A stretch of DNA of 64,000 nt, from positions 1-64,000 of the forward strand of contig NZ_JAHZSS010000012.1 in assembly GCF_019457915.1 (NCBI RefSeq), read 5' to 3'. The stretch is from Neiella holothuriorum. Lineage in GTDB: Bacteria > Pseudomonadota > Gammaproteobacteria > Enterobacterales > Neiellaceae. The notes below the pieces were generated by a model, which did no database searches, was not told where the DNA came from, and was given only the letters and a program-made list of their open reading frames with translations. The number at the start of each line of letters is the position of its first letter. The first letter of the stretch is position 1. Both the position numbers and the translations under genes were made by a program. This document shows, in pieces, positions 27,837 to 37,282 of this stretch.

Positions 27837-29316
27837 GTTGTTATCTTCCTTTTATAGCAAGCTTGTTATGGCTGTGCTGATTTGCTTTGTCGTCATTGGC
27901 GTATTGCTTTTGGTGTTGGCAGACAAAATTTCTGCGCGCTACCAACAAGAAGTTGAGCAGAAACTACATCAACAGTTAGCCGAACATTTAGTGCACGACA
28001 ATGAACTGTTCCAGCAAGGAAGCCTCAATAAAACAGCGATTAAACAAGCTTTTCATACCATGATGATCTTGGGGCCAAGATTTGAGTTTTATATTTTAAG
28101 CCCTGAAGGCGATGTACTGACCTACTCGGCTGATCCGGGCAAAGTTAAACGGGCAGCCGTTGACTTAGCGCCAGTGCAGCAATTTATTGCTGGCAATTTA
28201 CAGCTCCCCGTCGTCGGTGACGATCCAAGAAACACGGATCGACAGAAGATATTTTCAGCAGCTCCAATCTATGAACAAGACCAATTAAGGGGCTACCTGT
28301 ACATCATTATTGGCGGCGAAATATACGAGTCAGTTGCCGATATTCTTCGCAATAGTCACATCATGGCACTTGGGTTTTGGGGCGTCGTGCTGACACTTAC
28401 CTTCAGTTTGTTATTGGTACTCCTAATTTTTGCACTGCTCACGCGCCCACTCCGCCGACTCGCCGGCGACATGATGGCACTGCAACAACAGGGCTTCGAT
28501 CAAGGGATGGAAGCAGTTAATCAGTGGCAGCAGAATTCTCATGATGAAATTCAAAAACTCGGTGTCGCATTTAATGCCATGGCGAGTACCTTGAATCAGC
28601 AATATCGTAAGGTTCAAAGTACCGATCAGCTCAGGCGTGAATTGGTCTCCTATGTATCTCATGATCTGCGTACACCGTTGGCCGCACTGCTGGGATACCT
28701 AGAAACATGGCAATTAAAGCATCCGCAATTGACCAATGAGCAAAGCCAGCATCTCATTCAAATAGCACTGGATAACGCTCGCAAAACCAGTCAATTGGTT
28801 GAACAGCTGTTCGAACTTGCGCATTTAGATTCTGATAATGTCACCCTTAACTATGAGCCGGTGGCAATAGCGGAGTTAGTGCAGGACGTCATTCAAAAAT
28901 TGCAGTTGTGCGCGGTTGAAAAGCAAGTGACTCTTTCCGTAACACCACAAGATCACAGTGTTTTGGTGATGGCTGACATTCAACGCATCGAACGGGTATT
29001 TACCAACCTTATTGATAACGCCATTCGCCACTGTGCCAATGGCGATCAAATCGAAGTTCGGTTAGCCCAACAGGGTGACAGTATCGGGATTGTTGTTGCC
29101 GACACCGGCTGCGGTATTCCTGAACAGGATTTACCCCACATTTTTGAACCACATTTTAGGGCCAGTAACAGCGCGACCGGTAAACGCATTCATAGCGGTT
29201 TAGGGTTAGCCATTACGCAGCGCATTTTGCAATTACATAACGCGCTTATTGAGGTTCGATCAGAGCAAGATAAAGGCACAGAATTCCGCTTTAAGTTAGC
29301 CGCGATCACGACCTAA
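27829..29316 (+). CDS. Membrane sensor histidine kinase
   Basis: This 495-residue kinase has a transmembrane helix at about residues 10-31, a periplasmic sensor domain of about 150 residues, a second helix near 180-205 and a HAMP linker. The phosphorylated His278 is in SHDLRTPLAALLGYLE. The ATPase domain has the N box NLIDNAIRH, G1 DTGCGIPEQD and G2 SGLGLAI. The start at 27829 overlaps the response-regulator stop, giving coupled translation. The signal sensed cannot be inferred; the exported spondin-domain partners suggest an envelope cue. Confidence 0.94.
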   Translation: MAKLLSSFYSKLVMAVLICFVVIGVLLLVLADKISARYQQEVEQKLHQQLAEHLVHDNELFQQGSLNKTAIKQAFHTMMILGPRFEFYILSPEGDVLTYSADPGKVKRAAVDLAPVQQFIAGNLQLPVVGDDPRNTDRQKIFSAAPIYEQDQLRGYLYIIIGGEIYESVADILRNSHIMALGFWGVVLTLTFSLLLVLLIFALLTRPLRRLAGDMMALQQQGFDQGMEAVNQWQQNSHDEIQKLGVAFNAMASTLNQQYRKVQSTDQLRRELVSYVSHDLRTPLAALLGYLETWQLKHPQLTNEQSQHLIQIALDNARKTSQLVEQLFELAHLDSDNVTLNYEPVAIAELVQDVIQKLQLCAVEKQVTLSVTPQDHSVLVMADIQRIERVFTNLIDNAIRHCANGDQIEVRLAQQGDSIGIVVADTGCGIPEQDLPHIFEPHFRASNSATGKRIHSGLGLAITQRILQLHNALIEVRSEQDKGTEFRFKLAAITT

Positions 29317-29350
29317 TACTGGCATTATCAAACCGTTAACGGTATAAGCA

Positions 29351-29379
29351 AAGGCCGATTAGTCTCTAATCGGCCTTTT
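29351..29379 (+). terminator. Rho-independent terminator after the histidine kinase
   Basis: A perfect 12-bp stem (AAGGCCGATTAG at 29351-29362, complement at 29366-29377) with a TCT loop runs into T residues. Confidence 0.92.
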
Positions 29380-29404
29380 CATTTTGTTAAACAGGGAGTT
29401 CATC

Positions 29405-29716
29405 GTGAGCCAATTCGATAACGTTAGCATCATCAAAAAAGCCAATATTTATTTTGACGGAAAAGTCTCCAGCCGCACCGTGTTGTTTGCTGATGGCAGC
29501 CATAAAACACTGGGTCTAATGGCTGTTGGCGAATACACCTTTGGTACTGACGCTGCGGAACTAATGGAAATATTAGCCGGTACAGTACAGGTCAAGCTGC
29601 CAGGCAGCGATGTGTGGCAAACCGTTGAAGCTGGTGGTTCATTTAATGTACCAGCCAATGCTTCTTTTGATATCAAGGTTGAAACCCTTACCGATTACTG
29701 CTGTTCTTACCTGTAA
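29405..29716 (+). CDS. ppnP: Pyrimidine/purine nucleoside phosphorylase PpnP
   Basis: This small cupin-fold enzyme (103 residues) splits nucleosides with phosphate. It aligns with E. coli PpnP (YaiE) through GEYTFGTDAAELMEILAG and AGGSFNVPANASFDI. The start is a GTG at 29405, chosen because AGGGAG lies 6 bases before it; an upstream in-frame TTG at 29384 has no such site. Confidence 0.9.
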   Translation: MSQFDNVSIIKKANIYFDGKVSSRTVLFADGSHKTLGLMAVGEYTFGTDAAELMEILAGTVQVKLPGSDVWQTVEAGGSFNVPANASFDIKVETLTDYCCSYL

Positions 29717-29741
29717 TTTTACCGAACAACGCGAGGCCACG

Positions 29742-30404
29742 ATGGAAGCAGTCATCTTTGATATGGACGGTGTGATCATCGACTCAGAGCCATTTTGGCA
29801 GTTAGCTGAAGTTGAAGTGTTTAATCATTATGGCATACCGGTAAGCCAAGAGATGGCGCAACAAACCATGGGGCTGCGTATTGATCTGGTAGTTGCGCAT
29901 TGGTTTAAACAATACCCGTGCGCAGCGCCAGCGCAACAGTTAGTGGATGAAATGCTGGCTCGAGTGAACCAATTGGTAGCTGAACAAGGGCAAGCGTTAA
30001 CGGGATTATATGCGCTGCTTGAGCGACTCAAATCTAACAACATCAAAGTAGGATTAGCGACGAGCTCACCACTATCAATGGCAGAGAACGTGATCCACCG
30101 ATTAGGCATTGAAGATGCTTTTTTGGCAATTGAAAGTGCTGAATCATTACCATTTGGTAAACCCCACCCTCAAGTTTATCTAAACTGCGCAGGTTCCCTT
30201 GCCGTTGACCCAACCGTTTGTTTGGCCATTGAAGATTCCATCACTGGACTAACGGCAGCAAAAGCAGCTCGTATGTGTGCAATTGCGGTACCTCCAAAAA
30301 AAATGGCGACGCAACAAGGTTACGGCATTGCGGATGTGAAATTGAATTCACTTGAGCAAATCAATAGCGATTTATTGAATCAACTTGGCTTCAAGTTAGC
30401 TTAA
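29742..30404 (+). CDS. HAD-family hexitol/sugar phosphatase (HxpB/YniC-like)
   Basis: This 220-residue HAD hydrolase is predicted to remove phosphate from sugar or hexitol phosphates. The nucleophile Asp7 and Asp9 are in FDMDGVIIDSE, motif II is LATSSP, the Lys is in GKPHPQVYL and the second acidic pair in AIEDSITGL. Length and pattern are close to E. coli YniC/HxpB. The ATG at 29742 has a GCGAGG site and avoids overlap with ppnP. Confidence 0.88.
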   Translation: MEAVIFDMDGVIIDSEPFWQLAEVEVFNHYGIPVSQEMAQQTMGLRIDLVVAHWFKQYPCAAPAQQLVDEMLARVNQLVAEQGQALTGLYALLERLKSNNIKVGLATSSPLSMAENVIHRLGIEDAFLAIESAESLPFGKPHPQVYLNCAGSLAVDPTVCLAIEDSITGLTAAKAARMCAIAVPPKKMATQQGYGIADVKLNSLEQINSDLLNQLGFKLA

Positions 30405-30422
30405 TTGTAGGGCTCCTTTGAA

Positions 30423-31157
30423 ATGGCTTTAGATTCTGCACCCTTAGCCCTCATTACCGGTGGCGCCAAGCGCCTTGGCGCAGGTATTGCTCGATACCTG
30501 CATCAACAAGGTTACGATCTGATCATTCATTTTAACCAATCCGAAGTTGCGGCCAAGACGCTTGCGAAAGAGCTTAATGGCATTCGCAACAACAGTGTCG
30601 GATTGGTAACAGCCAATTTGCTCGATCCTCGCTCGTTACAAGCGTTAGTTGATGAAATAGGTAACCAGCATTCACAACTTCATTTATTGGTAAACAACGC
30701 CTCGACGTTTTTTCCAACACCGGTAAATAAGGTCACGGATTGTCAATGGGATAGCTTAGTGACGACAAATGCCAAAGCCCCATTCATGTTAACCCAAGGC
30801 CTGCTGCCTTTGTTGCAACGCGGAAATGGGTGCGTTATCAACATGGTCGATATTCATGCGGCAAAGCCATTTCGAGACCATACTGTCTATTGCATAGCAA
30901 AAGCGGCGCTGGTGGCTCTAACCAAAAGCTTAGCTGTCGAATTAGCGCCGCAAGTGCGCGTCAATGGAATTGCGCCGGGCGCCATCTTATGGCCAGAAAC
31001 CATGCAATCCACTGAGCAAGCAGCACGGTTAAAAGCAATTCCTTTAGGCCGTAGCGGTACATTGTTAGAGATTGCCGAAGCCGTTTATTTTCTTGCCAGA
31101 GCAAACTACATCACAGGACAAATTTTAGCGGTCGATGGTGGCGCAAGCTTAAGTTAA
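30423..31157 (+). CDS. SDR oxidoreductase, pteridine reductase-like
   Basis: This 244-residue short-chain dehydrogenase has the cofactor motif TGGAKRLGAGIA, with the Arg that favours NADPH and is usual in pteridine reductases (PTR1/FolM-like). Further markers are LVNNAS, the catalytic Tyr and Lys in YCIAKAAL, and the late RVNGIAPGAI. The predicted role is reduction of pterins such as dihydromonapterin, but general SDR activity cannot be ruled out. It lies 18 bases after the HAD gene. Confidence 0.82.
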   Translation: MALDSAPLALITGGAKRLGAGIARYLHQQGYDLIIHFNQSEVAAKTLAKELNGIRNNSVGLVTANLLDPRSLQALVDEIGNQHSQLHLLVNNASTFFPTPVNKVTDCQWDSLVTTNAKAPFMLTQGLLPLLQRGNGCVINMVDIHAAKPFRDHTVYCIAKAALVALTKSLAVELAPQVRVNGIAPGAILWPETMQSTEQAARLKAIPLGRSGTLLEIAEAVYFLARANYITGQILAVDGGASLS

Positions 31158-31224
31158 ATACTGCCACGGGGCTCAATGTTGTTTGTCTATTGGATTCAAC
31201 TTGTCACGAACCATTGAGGCAGCC

Positions 31225-31425
31225 ATGGAATTAACCAAACAATCAATTCACTGCCCAACGTGTGATCACGGCTTTTCAATCTATTTAGATTACTCCCGCG
31301 GTGCACAAGATTATTACGACGATTGCCCCAATTGCTGTACCAGCTACCGTGTTCGATTCTCACTTGATGATCAGCATCGTCAGGCGCGTGTGTTTATTGA
31401 TGCCGATGATGAGCAGATCTATTGA
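31225..31425 (+). CDS. CPXCG-motif cysteine-rich protein
   Basis: This 66-residue cytoplasmic protein has two Cys pairs, CPTC near the N-terminus and CPNC in the middle, which should form one zinc ribbon. It matches the small CPXCG-motif family of unknown function. The ATG at 31225 is preferred over upstream in-frame codons because it puts the first CPTC near residue 10, as in the family. It is convergent with ribE, with stops 11 bases apart. Confidence 0.8.
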   Translation: MELTKQSIHCPTCDHGFSIYLDYSRGAQDYYDDCPNCCTSYRVRFSLDDQHRQARVFIDADDEQIY

Positions 31426-31436
31426 ATCAGTGCTGG

Positions 31437-32057
31437 CTATGCGGGTGATTGATTGGCCAGCACGCGCTCTACTGTGTCGACAACCGCTTGGGTTTGACTG
31501 TCTATTTCAATGTTAAATTTGGCTCCAACCGGTTTAAGGTTGATGGTGGTAATGGCCCTGGTTTCGGGAATAAGGTGTAACGTGAAGCGGCCGTCGGTTA
31601 CATGCTCACCAATCGTTAAGCTAATACCATCAACGGCAATATAGCCTTTACTCAGCACATAACGTTGATGGCTTGGCGGAATTGAAAGCTCTAGCAGCAA
31701 ATTGCCGGCTTGCTCCTCTCGTTTGAGTAACTCTGCTTGGCAGTGAATATGGCCCGATAGTAAATGTCCGCCAATTTCGTCGCCAAACTTTGCTGCCCGC
31801 TCCAGATTGACCAAGTGATCGCGTTCCAGCGTGGCAAGGTTTGTTAGACGCAAGGTTTCATCAATCACATCAAAGCTAGTGCTGTTGTCATCGAACGCGA
31901 CCACCGTTAAACAAGTGCCATTAACAGCAACGCTCGCGCCGAGCGCTATCCCGCCTAACATTGAAGCGGTTGGCCATTCGACAACTAAACGCATTACGTT
32001 GTTGCTGACAACGGCACTCGTTACGCGCCCTTTAGTTTGCACAATACCGGTAAACAT
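31437..32057 (-). CDS. ribE: Riboflavin synthase alpha chain
   Basis: This 206-residue enzyme dismutates two lumazines into riboflavin. The N-terminus MFTGIVQTKG is diagnostic, and the two tandem lumazine-binding halves each show the VNGTCLTVV or VDGISLTIG pattern. GHLLSGHIH is in the linker. Length is normal. It stands alone on the minus strand and no FMN riboswitch is apparent in the short upstream region. Confidence 0.96.
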   Translation of the reverse strand: MFTGIVQTKGRVTSAVVSNNVMRLVVEWPTASMLGGIALGASVAVNGTCLTVVAFDDNSTSFDVIDETLRLTNLATLERDHLVNLERAAKFGDEIGGHLLSGHIHCQAELLKREEQAGNLLLELSIPPSHQRYVLSKGYIAVDGISLTIGEHVTDGRFTLHLIPETRAITTINLKPVGAKFNIEIDSQTQAVVDTVERVLANQSPA

Positions 32058-32147
32058 ATGCTGCCCTTCTGATAAACTGACAAATCACCTTATCATAGAA
32101 TGTTTTGTCCGCTAGCCGGACCCGCTTTCCTTTGGACGTTAAGTAGT

Positions 32148-33527
32148 ATGAAATCTTCCTCCCATTATTCGCCACGGATTGAAATAACGCATTTACTGCG
32201 TTTGGCTGCGCCTATTATTGCAGCCCAAGTAGCGGCCACGCTGATGGGGTTTATTGACGCCGTTATGGCTGGTCAAGTCAGTGCCACCGATCTCGCCGCA
32301 GTTGCCGTAGCAAACAGTATTTGGTTCCCCGCAATCTTATTAGTGATGGGCGTGCTTATGGCGATCCCGCCTATCGTTTCTCATCATTTAGGCGCCAAAC
32401 AAAAACACAAGATCCCACATGATATGTGGCAGTCCGGTTGGTTAGCGTTGAGCTGTGCCATTGCCGCGATGCTAGTAGTCCAGTTGGCGCCTTATATTTT
32501 GTCGGTGATGGATGTTGAACCGACATTAGAAAGCCTTGTTTATGGCTATTTAGATGCAGTCATTTGGGGGGCGCCCGGATTTGCCGGGTATCTTGTGCTT
32601 CGAAATATCTCTGAAGGATTGTCGTTTACTAAACCCAGCATGTGGATTGGCATTGTTGGCCTACTCCTCAATATTCCACTGAATTACATATTTATTTATG
32701 GCGCACTAGGTGCTCCTGCCATGGGTGGCGCTGGCTGTGGTGTAGCAACGGCGATTGTTCAGTGGTTGATGTTTGGTGGCATGATCATTTGTTTTCGTTG
32801 GCATCAATTTTATAAACCGTACGCGCTGTTTTCAGCGTTCGAATGGCCCCAATTTCACGCCATGCTGCAATTATTCAAAGTCGGATTTCCGATGGCGTTG
32901 GCGTTCTTCTTCGAGGTCAGTTTATTTGCCGTCGTTGCCATATTACTAGCGCCTTTGGGGGCTACAATTGTTGCGGGCCACCAAGTTGCGCTAAATGTAA
33001 GTTCGATCATCTTTATGTTGCCGATGTCATTGGGCATGGCGATTTCTATTCGCATGGGGTATCGACTAGGCCAAAAAGATGCAGAGGGCTGCTTCTTTTC
33101 GTTGAAAACAGGCTTGAAGGTTGGGTTGGCGCAAGTCTGTTGTACCGCGATATTTACCCTGTTATTTCGCCATTGGATTGCTGACATTTATACCAATGAT
33201 CCGGCGGTGATCGATCTGGCAACAAACCTGTTGATGTTGTCCTGCGTGTACCAGTTGTCAGATACCATTCAGGTCATTGGCGTCAGTGCGCTACGAGCGT
33301 TTAAAGATGCTTCTGGCATTTTGATTATTACCTTGGTTTCTTACTGGCTGTGTGGTTTATCCGTTGGCTTAATGTTGGGATTAACGGATTGGCTTCGCCC
33401 TGCGATGGGCCCTTATGGTTTTTGGATCGGATTTTGTGTTGGCTTAACCGTGGCTGCAATTTTGTTATCGCTACGTCTCAAATACTTTTACCGTAAATTG
33501 ACTCACGATCCTGAATGGCAAAATTAG
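32148..33527 (+). CDS. norM: MATE-family multidrug efflux pump NorM
   Basis: This 459-residue membrane protein has twelve predicted helices in two homologous halves and belongs to the NorM branch of MATE cation/drug antiporters (for example APIIAAQVAATLMGFIDAVM and AGHQVALNVSSIIFMLP). Length is normal. The ATG at 32148 fits the family start better than an upstream in-frame codon at 32100. Its end overlaps the next gene by 13 bases. It is distinct in sequence from the second MATE gene near 38 kb. Confidence 0.92.
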   Translation: MKSSSHYSPRIEITHLLRLAAPIIAAQVAATLMGFIDAVMAGQVSATDLAAVAVANSIWFPAILLVMGVLMAIPPIVSHHLGAKQKHKIPHDMWQSGWLALSCAIAAMLVVQLAPYILSVMDVEPTLESLVYGYLDAVIWGAPGFAGYLVLRNISEGLSFTKPSMWIGIVGLLLNIPLNYIFIYGALGAPAMGGAGCGVATAIVQWLMFGGMIICFRWHQFYKPYALFSAFEWPQFHAMLQLFKVGFPMALAFFFEVSLFAVVAILLAPLGATIVAGHQVALNVSSIIFMLPMSLGMAISIRMGYRLGQKDAEGCFFSLKTGLKVGLAQVCCTAIFTLLFRHWIADIYTNDPAVIDLATNLLMLSCVYQLSDTIQVIGVSALRAFKDASGILIITLVSYWLCGLSVGLMLGLTDWLRPAMGPYGFWIGFCVGLTVAAILLSLRLKYFYRKLTHDPEWQN

Positions 33528-34582
33528 CAACGCGACATTTGTTAACACGAGTTTGGTGGCTGGCGATTATCGCAATTGTCAGTACCCTGCTCGCCCTAGC
33601 CTACAATAGAAAGACTGATGGCGATTACGTTTTTAATCAATATAGCGAGCGTCTAGCGCGAGTTTTAGAAATTGACGCTGAAGATCTGCCACCACACGCC
33701 ATTCAGCCCTCACTAATTCCGCTAACCACGCGGACCAGCGCCAATGCGATGCAGGCCTATCAGTTGTCCGTTGAGGATTGGTGGTCCATTAAACATTGTC
33801 GCATCAATCAACTCATCGCACAGCGCAATAGTAGTCTCGGACGGGTGCAGCAGGCATCACAACGATTAAAATATGAAATGGCAATTGTCAGCGCACTCAA
33901 GCAATGTGCGTTAACGACAACCGAACCACATCAAACAAGCCTGTTAGATACCCTACTTAAGCACAAGCAGCAGCAACTTATTAACGTCTGGCATCATTTA
34001 TGGTTGTCTGATGAAGCTCTGTCTAAATCTTTTGTGCTTGCCTCAAGCGGCTTATCAATAACCAGCAAACAAACACAAGCTGAAATGGCAACGATTGAAC
34101 AGTCACTGCAGTATTTGAAAGGTATCTCTGAGCAAATTAAAACGCTTAGCCAATCGTCAATGTCGAACCTCGACGATGCGCTTGTTCCCGTAGCATTTGA
34201 TGGTGTGATGGAATCTTTGTATCACTCAAATGGTCTTGCCAAGCTTTGGTTTAGCCAACATTTAGCGCTACAAACATTAACAACAAGCAGTCAACTACTG
34301 AGCCGTACACAGGTAGCCTGCAACGCGCAGCAGACTGTATTGATTAAGCAATTTTTCGGTAACTATTACAGCAAACAAGTGCAGCCACAGCTTGTGCTTT
34401 TGCAACGTTATGGCCAGCGAATTGATCGTATCTTACAACCGCTATTGGCAACTTTTCCTCACGCCATTGCCCTTCGCTATCAACAAGTACAACAACACCA
34501 ACCTTTAGCGGCAGCCATCCAGCAACATGCAGAGCTATGGCAACAGCAATTGGCGGATTGTGGCGTTAAACCGGGTGGTTGA
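33515..34582 (+). CDS. DUF3080 family membrane-anchored protein
   Basis: This 355-residue protein has one N-terminal hydrophobic helix (about residues 12-30) and a helical periplasmic domain. The patterns YSERLARVLE and CRINQLIAQRNSSLGRVQQASQRL match DUF3080. No enzymatic motif is seen. The ATG overlaps the end of norM by 13 bases, indicating cotranscription. Function is unknown. Confidence 0.85.
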   Translation: MAKLATRHLLTRVWWLAIIAIVSTLLALAYNRKTDGDYVFNQYSERLARVLEIDAEDLPPHAIQPSLIPLTTRTSANAMQAYQLSVEDWWSIKHCRINQLIAQRNSSLGRVQQASQRLKYEMAIVSALKQCALTTTEPHQTSLLDTLLKHKQQQLINVWHHLWLSDEALSKSFVLASSGLSITSKQTQAEMATIEQSLQYLKGISEQIKTLSQSSMSNLDDALVPVAFDGVMESLYHSNGLAKLWFSQHLALQTLTTSSQLLSRTQVACNAQQTVLIKQFFGNYYSKQVQPQLVLLQRYGQRIDRILQPLLATFPHAIALRYQQVQQHQPLAAAIQQHAELWQQQLADCGVKPGG

Positions 34583-34649
34583 ATTGATTGTTGCCCAACT
34601 CTTTCGTTACGATGAGCGCTAAACGTTATCAGCTTGTTAAGGTAATCAA

Positions 34650-35180
34650 TTGAAAACAATATTAAAGAGCTTTTTTGCCTTGTGGATTATTGTATTAATC
34701 ACAGGTTTATTCTTACCCAACAACTATGAAATTAAGCGCTCGACTATAGTCACCGCCGATTTACCAACACTACACGCCTACGTCGTTGATTTAGAGCAAT
34801 GGCAAGAATGGTCGCCTTGGCTCGACGCTGATCCAACGATTGTGGTTACTCTCGGTCAAATCACTCATGGCGCTGGCGCATCGCAAACATGGCAAGGCGA
34901 AAGCGGTGATGGTGAACTTCTACTGACAAAAGTATCGGAACAAGTCGGTGTTAATTACGATATTTGGTTTAATCAAAAAGCCGATAAAGGCAGTGGCGCC
35001 ATTAGTTACGTGCCATTATCAGACGGTCGTATTGAAGTGATTTGGAGCATGGAAGGCGAAATTGCCACACCTATTTTTGGCGCCTATTTAGCACTATTTA
35101 TGGATGGGATGGTTGGGCCTTCATTTGATTTAGGACTTTATAAATTGAAGTCATTAGCGGAAACCGGGGCAATTCATTAA
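34650..35180 (+). CDS. SRPBCC-family (polyketide cyclase-like) protein
   Basis: This 176-residue protein has a hydrophobic N-terminal helix (about residues 5-22) and a START-like SRPBCC fold, with the early pattern VVDLEQWQEWSPWLDADP and late ISYVPLSDGRIEVIWSMEGE. Such domains bind hydrophobic ligands; the ligand is unknown. The start is a TTG at 34650 with AAGG 7 bases upstream; no in-frame ATG would keep the helix. It converges on uvrB. Confidence 0.78.
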   Translation: MKTILKSFFALWIIVLITGLFLPNNYEIKRSTIVTADLPTLHAYVVDLEQWQEWSPWLDADPTIVVTLGQITHGAGASQTWQGESGDGELLLTKVSEQVGVNYDIWFNQKADKGSGAISYVPLSDGRIEVIWSMEGEIATPIFGAYLALFMDGMVGPSFDLGLYKLKSLAETGAIH

Positions 35181-35225
35181 GTTGCTTCTTTCAGAGCACA
35201 CCGAATGACGGTTTTTGTGAACATG

Positions 35226-35259
35226 TTAGCGATAAGGACGCTGTATTCCTTATCGCTAA
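35226..35259. terminator. Perfect 13-bp hairpin between convergent genes
   Basis: The arms TTAGCGATAAGGA (35226-35238) and its complement (35247-35259) flank an 8-base loop. It lies 8 bases from the uvrB stop and can serve both convergent genes, though T tracts are missing. Confidence 0.6.
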
Positions 35260-35266
35260 TTCAGTG

Positions 35267-37282
35267 TTAAGACGACGCAATCATTTTTTGCTGTAGTTGT
35301 TGAATTTGGTCTCGCACTGAGGCTGCCTTTTCAAACTCGAGCGCCTTGGCGTGCTCAAACATCTCGCCTTCCAATTTAGTAATTTCGGCCATAATGGCTT
35401 CCGGCGTCATCAGTTGGGTATAACTGCCTTCAGGCTCAGCGGCTTTGGCGGCGCGCTTAGTTTTGTTTTTCTGATAAGGTTGACCAATATCCATAATGTC
35501 GGTCACGCTCTTACTTAGCGCCTGCGGGACAATGCCATTGGCATCGTTGTAAGCTATCTGCTTAGTGCGGCGACGTTCAGTTTCTTCAATTGCCTGCTTC
35601 ATTGCAGCAGTGATCCGATCGGCGTACAGAATGGCTTTACCATTGAGGTTACGCGCAGCCCGCCCGATGGTTTGGATGAGTGACCGTGTTGAGCGCAAAA
35701 AGCCTTCTTTATCAGCATCTAAAATTGCCACTAACGACACTTCAGGCATATCTAAACCTTCCCGAAGCAAGTTGATGCCGACCAAGACATCGAATTCACC
35801 GAGTCGTAAGTCGCGAATAATCTCCATGCGTTCTACGGCATCGATATCCGAATGCAAATAACGGACTTTTAAGCCATGTTCGGTTAAGTACTCAGATAGA
35901 TCTTCGGACATCCGTTTGGTTAGCGTTGTCACCAAAACCCGTTCTTTCTTGGCAATACGAAGATGGATTTCTGACATCAGATCATCCACTTGAGTTGCCA
36001 CTGGGCGAACTTCAATTTCCGGATCAATTAACCCCGTTGGACGAACAACCTGCTCGACAACTTCTCCATCTGACTTTTCTAACTCGTACTGACCCGGTGT
36101 CGCCGACACATAAATGGTTTGTGGCGAAATACTCTCAAACTCATCAAATTTAAGCGGTCGGTTGTCCAGTGCTGATGGTAGTCGGAATCCGTAGGTAACT
36201 AGGTTTTCTTTACGCGCTCGGTCACCTTTATACATGGCACCAACTTGTGAAACCGTTACGTGCGATTCATCGATGATCAACAGAGCGTTGTCTGGCAGGT
36301 AATCCATTAATGTTGGCGGCGGCTCGCCTGGTGCGCGACCAGACAAATAACGCGAGTAGTTTTCGATACCTGAGCAATAACCGAGCTCTTGCATCATCTC
36401 AATATCGTACTGAGCCCGTTGACTAAGGCGTTGCTCTTCTACCAACTTATTGGCTGAAAGTAGTTCCGACTTACGCTCTTTCAATTCGACTTTTATATCT
36501 TCAATCGCATTCAATATGCGTTCGCGTGGCGTTACATAGTGCGTCTTCGGGTAGACGGTAAATCGCGCTAAATCTCGTTCTAACGCGCCGGTTAATGGAT
36601 CAAATTCACTCAGCCGTTCGATTTCTTCATCAAACAGCTCAACGCGAATGGCAAAGGTGTCCGATTCAGCCGGAAAGATATCAATGACCTCCCCGCGAAC
36701 TCGATAACAACCCCGCTGGAAATCAACATCGTTACGAGTGTACTGCAGCTCGGCAAGACGTCTTAACATGGCGCGCTGCTCAATGATGTCGCCCCGACGT
36801 AAATGCAGCATCATCTTGAGATAGGCGTCAGGATCGCCAAGGCCATAAATGGCCGAAACAGACGCTACCAATACCACATCTTTGCGCTCTAACAGCGCCT
36901 TGGTGGCTGACAAGCGCATTTGTTCAATGTGCTCGTTGATCGACGCATCTTTGTCGATGAAGGTGTCAGTCGAAGGCACGTAGGCTTCTGGTTGGTAGTA
37001 GTCGTAATAAGAAACAAAGTATTCAACCGAGTTGTTTGGAAAGAATTCCTTCATTTCGCCATACAATTGCGCCGCTAACGTTTTGTTGTGAGCGAGTATG
37101 ATGGCTGGACGATTAGTATTGGCAATGACATTTGCCATGGTAAAAGTTTTACCCGAGCCCGTCACACCAAGGAGCGTCTGACAAGCTAAACCACTATCAA
37201 GGCCGTCAACCAACTTCGCGATGGCTTCTGGTTGATCGCCGGCAGGTTGGTATTTAGACACTAATTCGAAGGCCTTACTCAT
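35267..37282 (-). CDS. uvrB: Excinuclease ABC subunit B
   Basis: This 671-residue helicase-like protein verifies damage in nucleotide excision repair with UvrA and UvrC. Walker A GVTGSGKT is at residues 39-46, the beta-hairpin [17 protein letters not shown] follows, and the C-terminal UVR domain is [17 protein letters not shown]. Length is normal. The ATG at 37282 overlaps the MATE gene stop as ATGA. No LexA-type box (CTGT-N8-ACAG) is seen upstream of either gene, unlike E. coli uvrB. Confidence 0.97.
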   Translation of the reverse strand: MSKAFELVSKYQPAGDQPEAIAKLVDGLDSGLACQTLLGVTGSGKTFTMANVIANTNRPAIILAHNKTLAAQLYGEMKEFFPNNSVEYFVSYYDYYQPEAYVPSTDTFIDKDASINEHIEQMRLSATKALLERKDVVLVASVSAIYGLGDPDAYLKMMLHLRRGDIIEQRAMLRRLAELQYTRNDVDFQRGCYRVRGEVIDIFPAESDTFAIRVELFDEEIERLSEFDPLTGALERDLARFTVYPKTHYVTPRERILNAIEDIKVELKERKSELLSANKLVEEQRLSQRAQYDIEMMQELGYCSGIENYSRYLSGRAPGEPPPTLMDYLPDNALLIIDESHVTVSQVGAMYKGDRARKENLVTYGFRLPSALDNRPLKFDEFESISPQTIYVSATPGQYELEKSDGEVVEQVVRPTGLIDPEIEVRPVATQVDDLMSEIHLRIAKKERVLVTTLTKRMSEDLSEYLTEHGLKVRYLHSDIDAVERMEIIRDLRLGEFDVLVGINLLREGLDMPEVSLVAILDADKEGFLRSTRSLIQTIGRAARNLNGKAILYADRITAAMKQAIEETERRRTKQIAYNDANGIVPQALSKSVTDIMDIGQPYQKNKTKRAAKAAEPEGSYTQLMTPEAIMAEITKLEGEMFEHAKALEFEKAASVRDQIQQLQQKMIASS

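Noticed and set aside
31150-32150. Possible FMN riboswitch for ribE
   Set aside because: The upstream gap is under 100 bp and shows no conserved RFN-like pairing.
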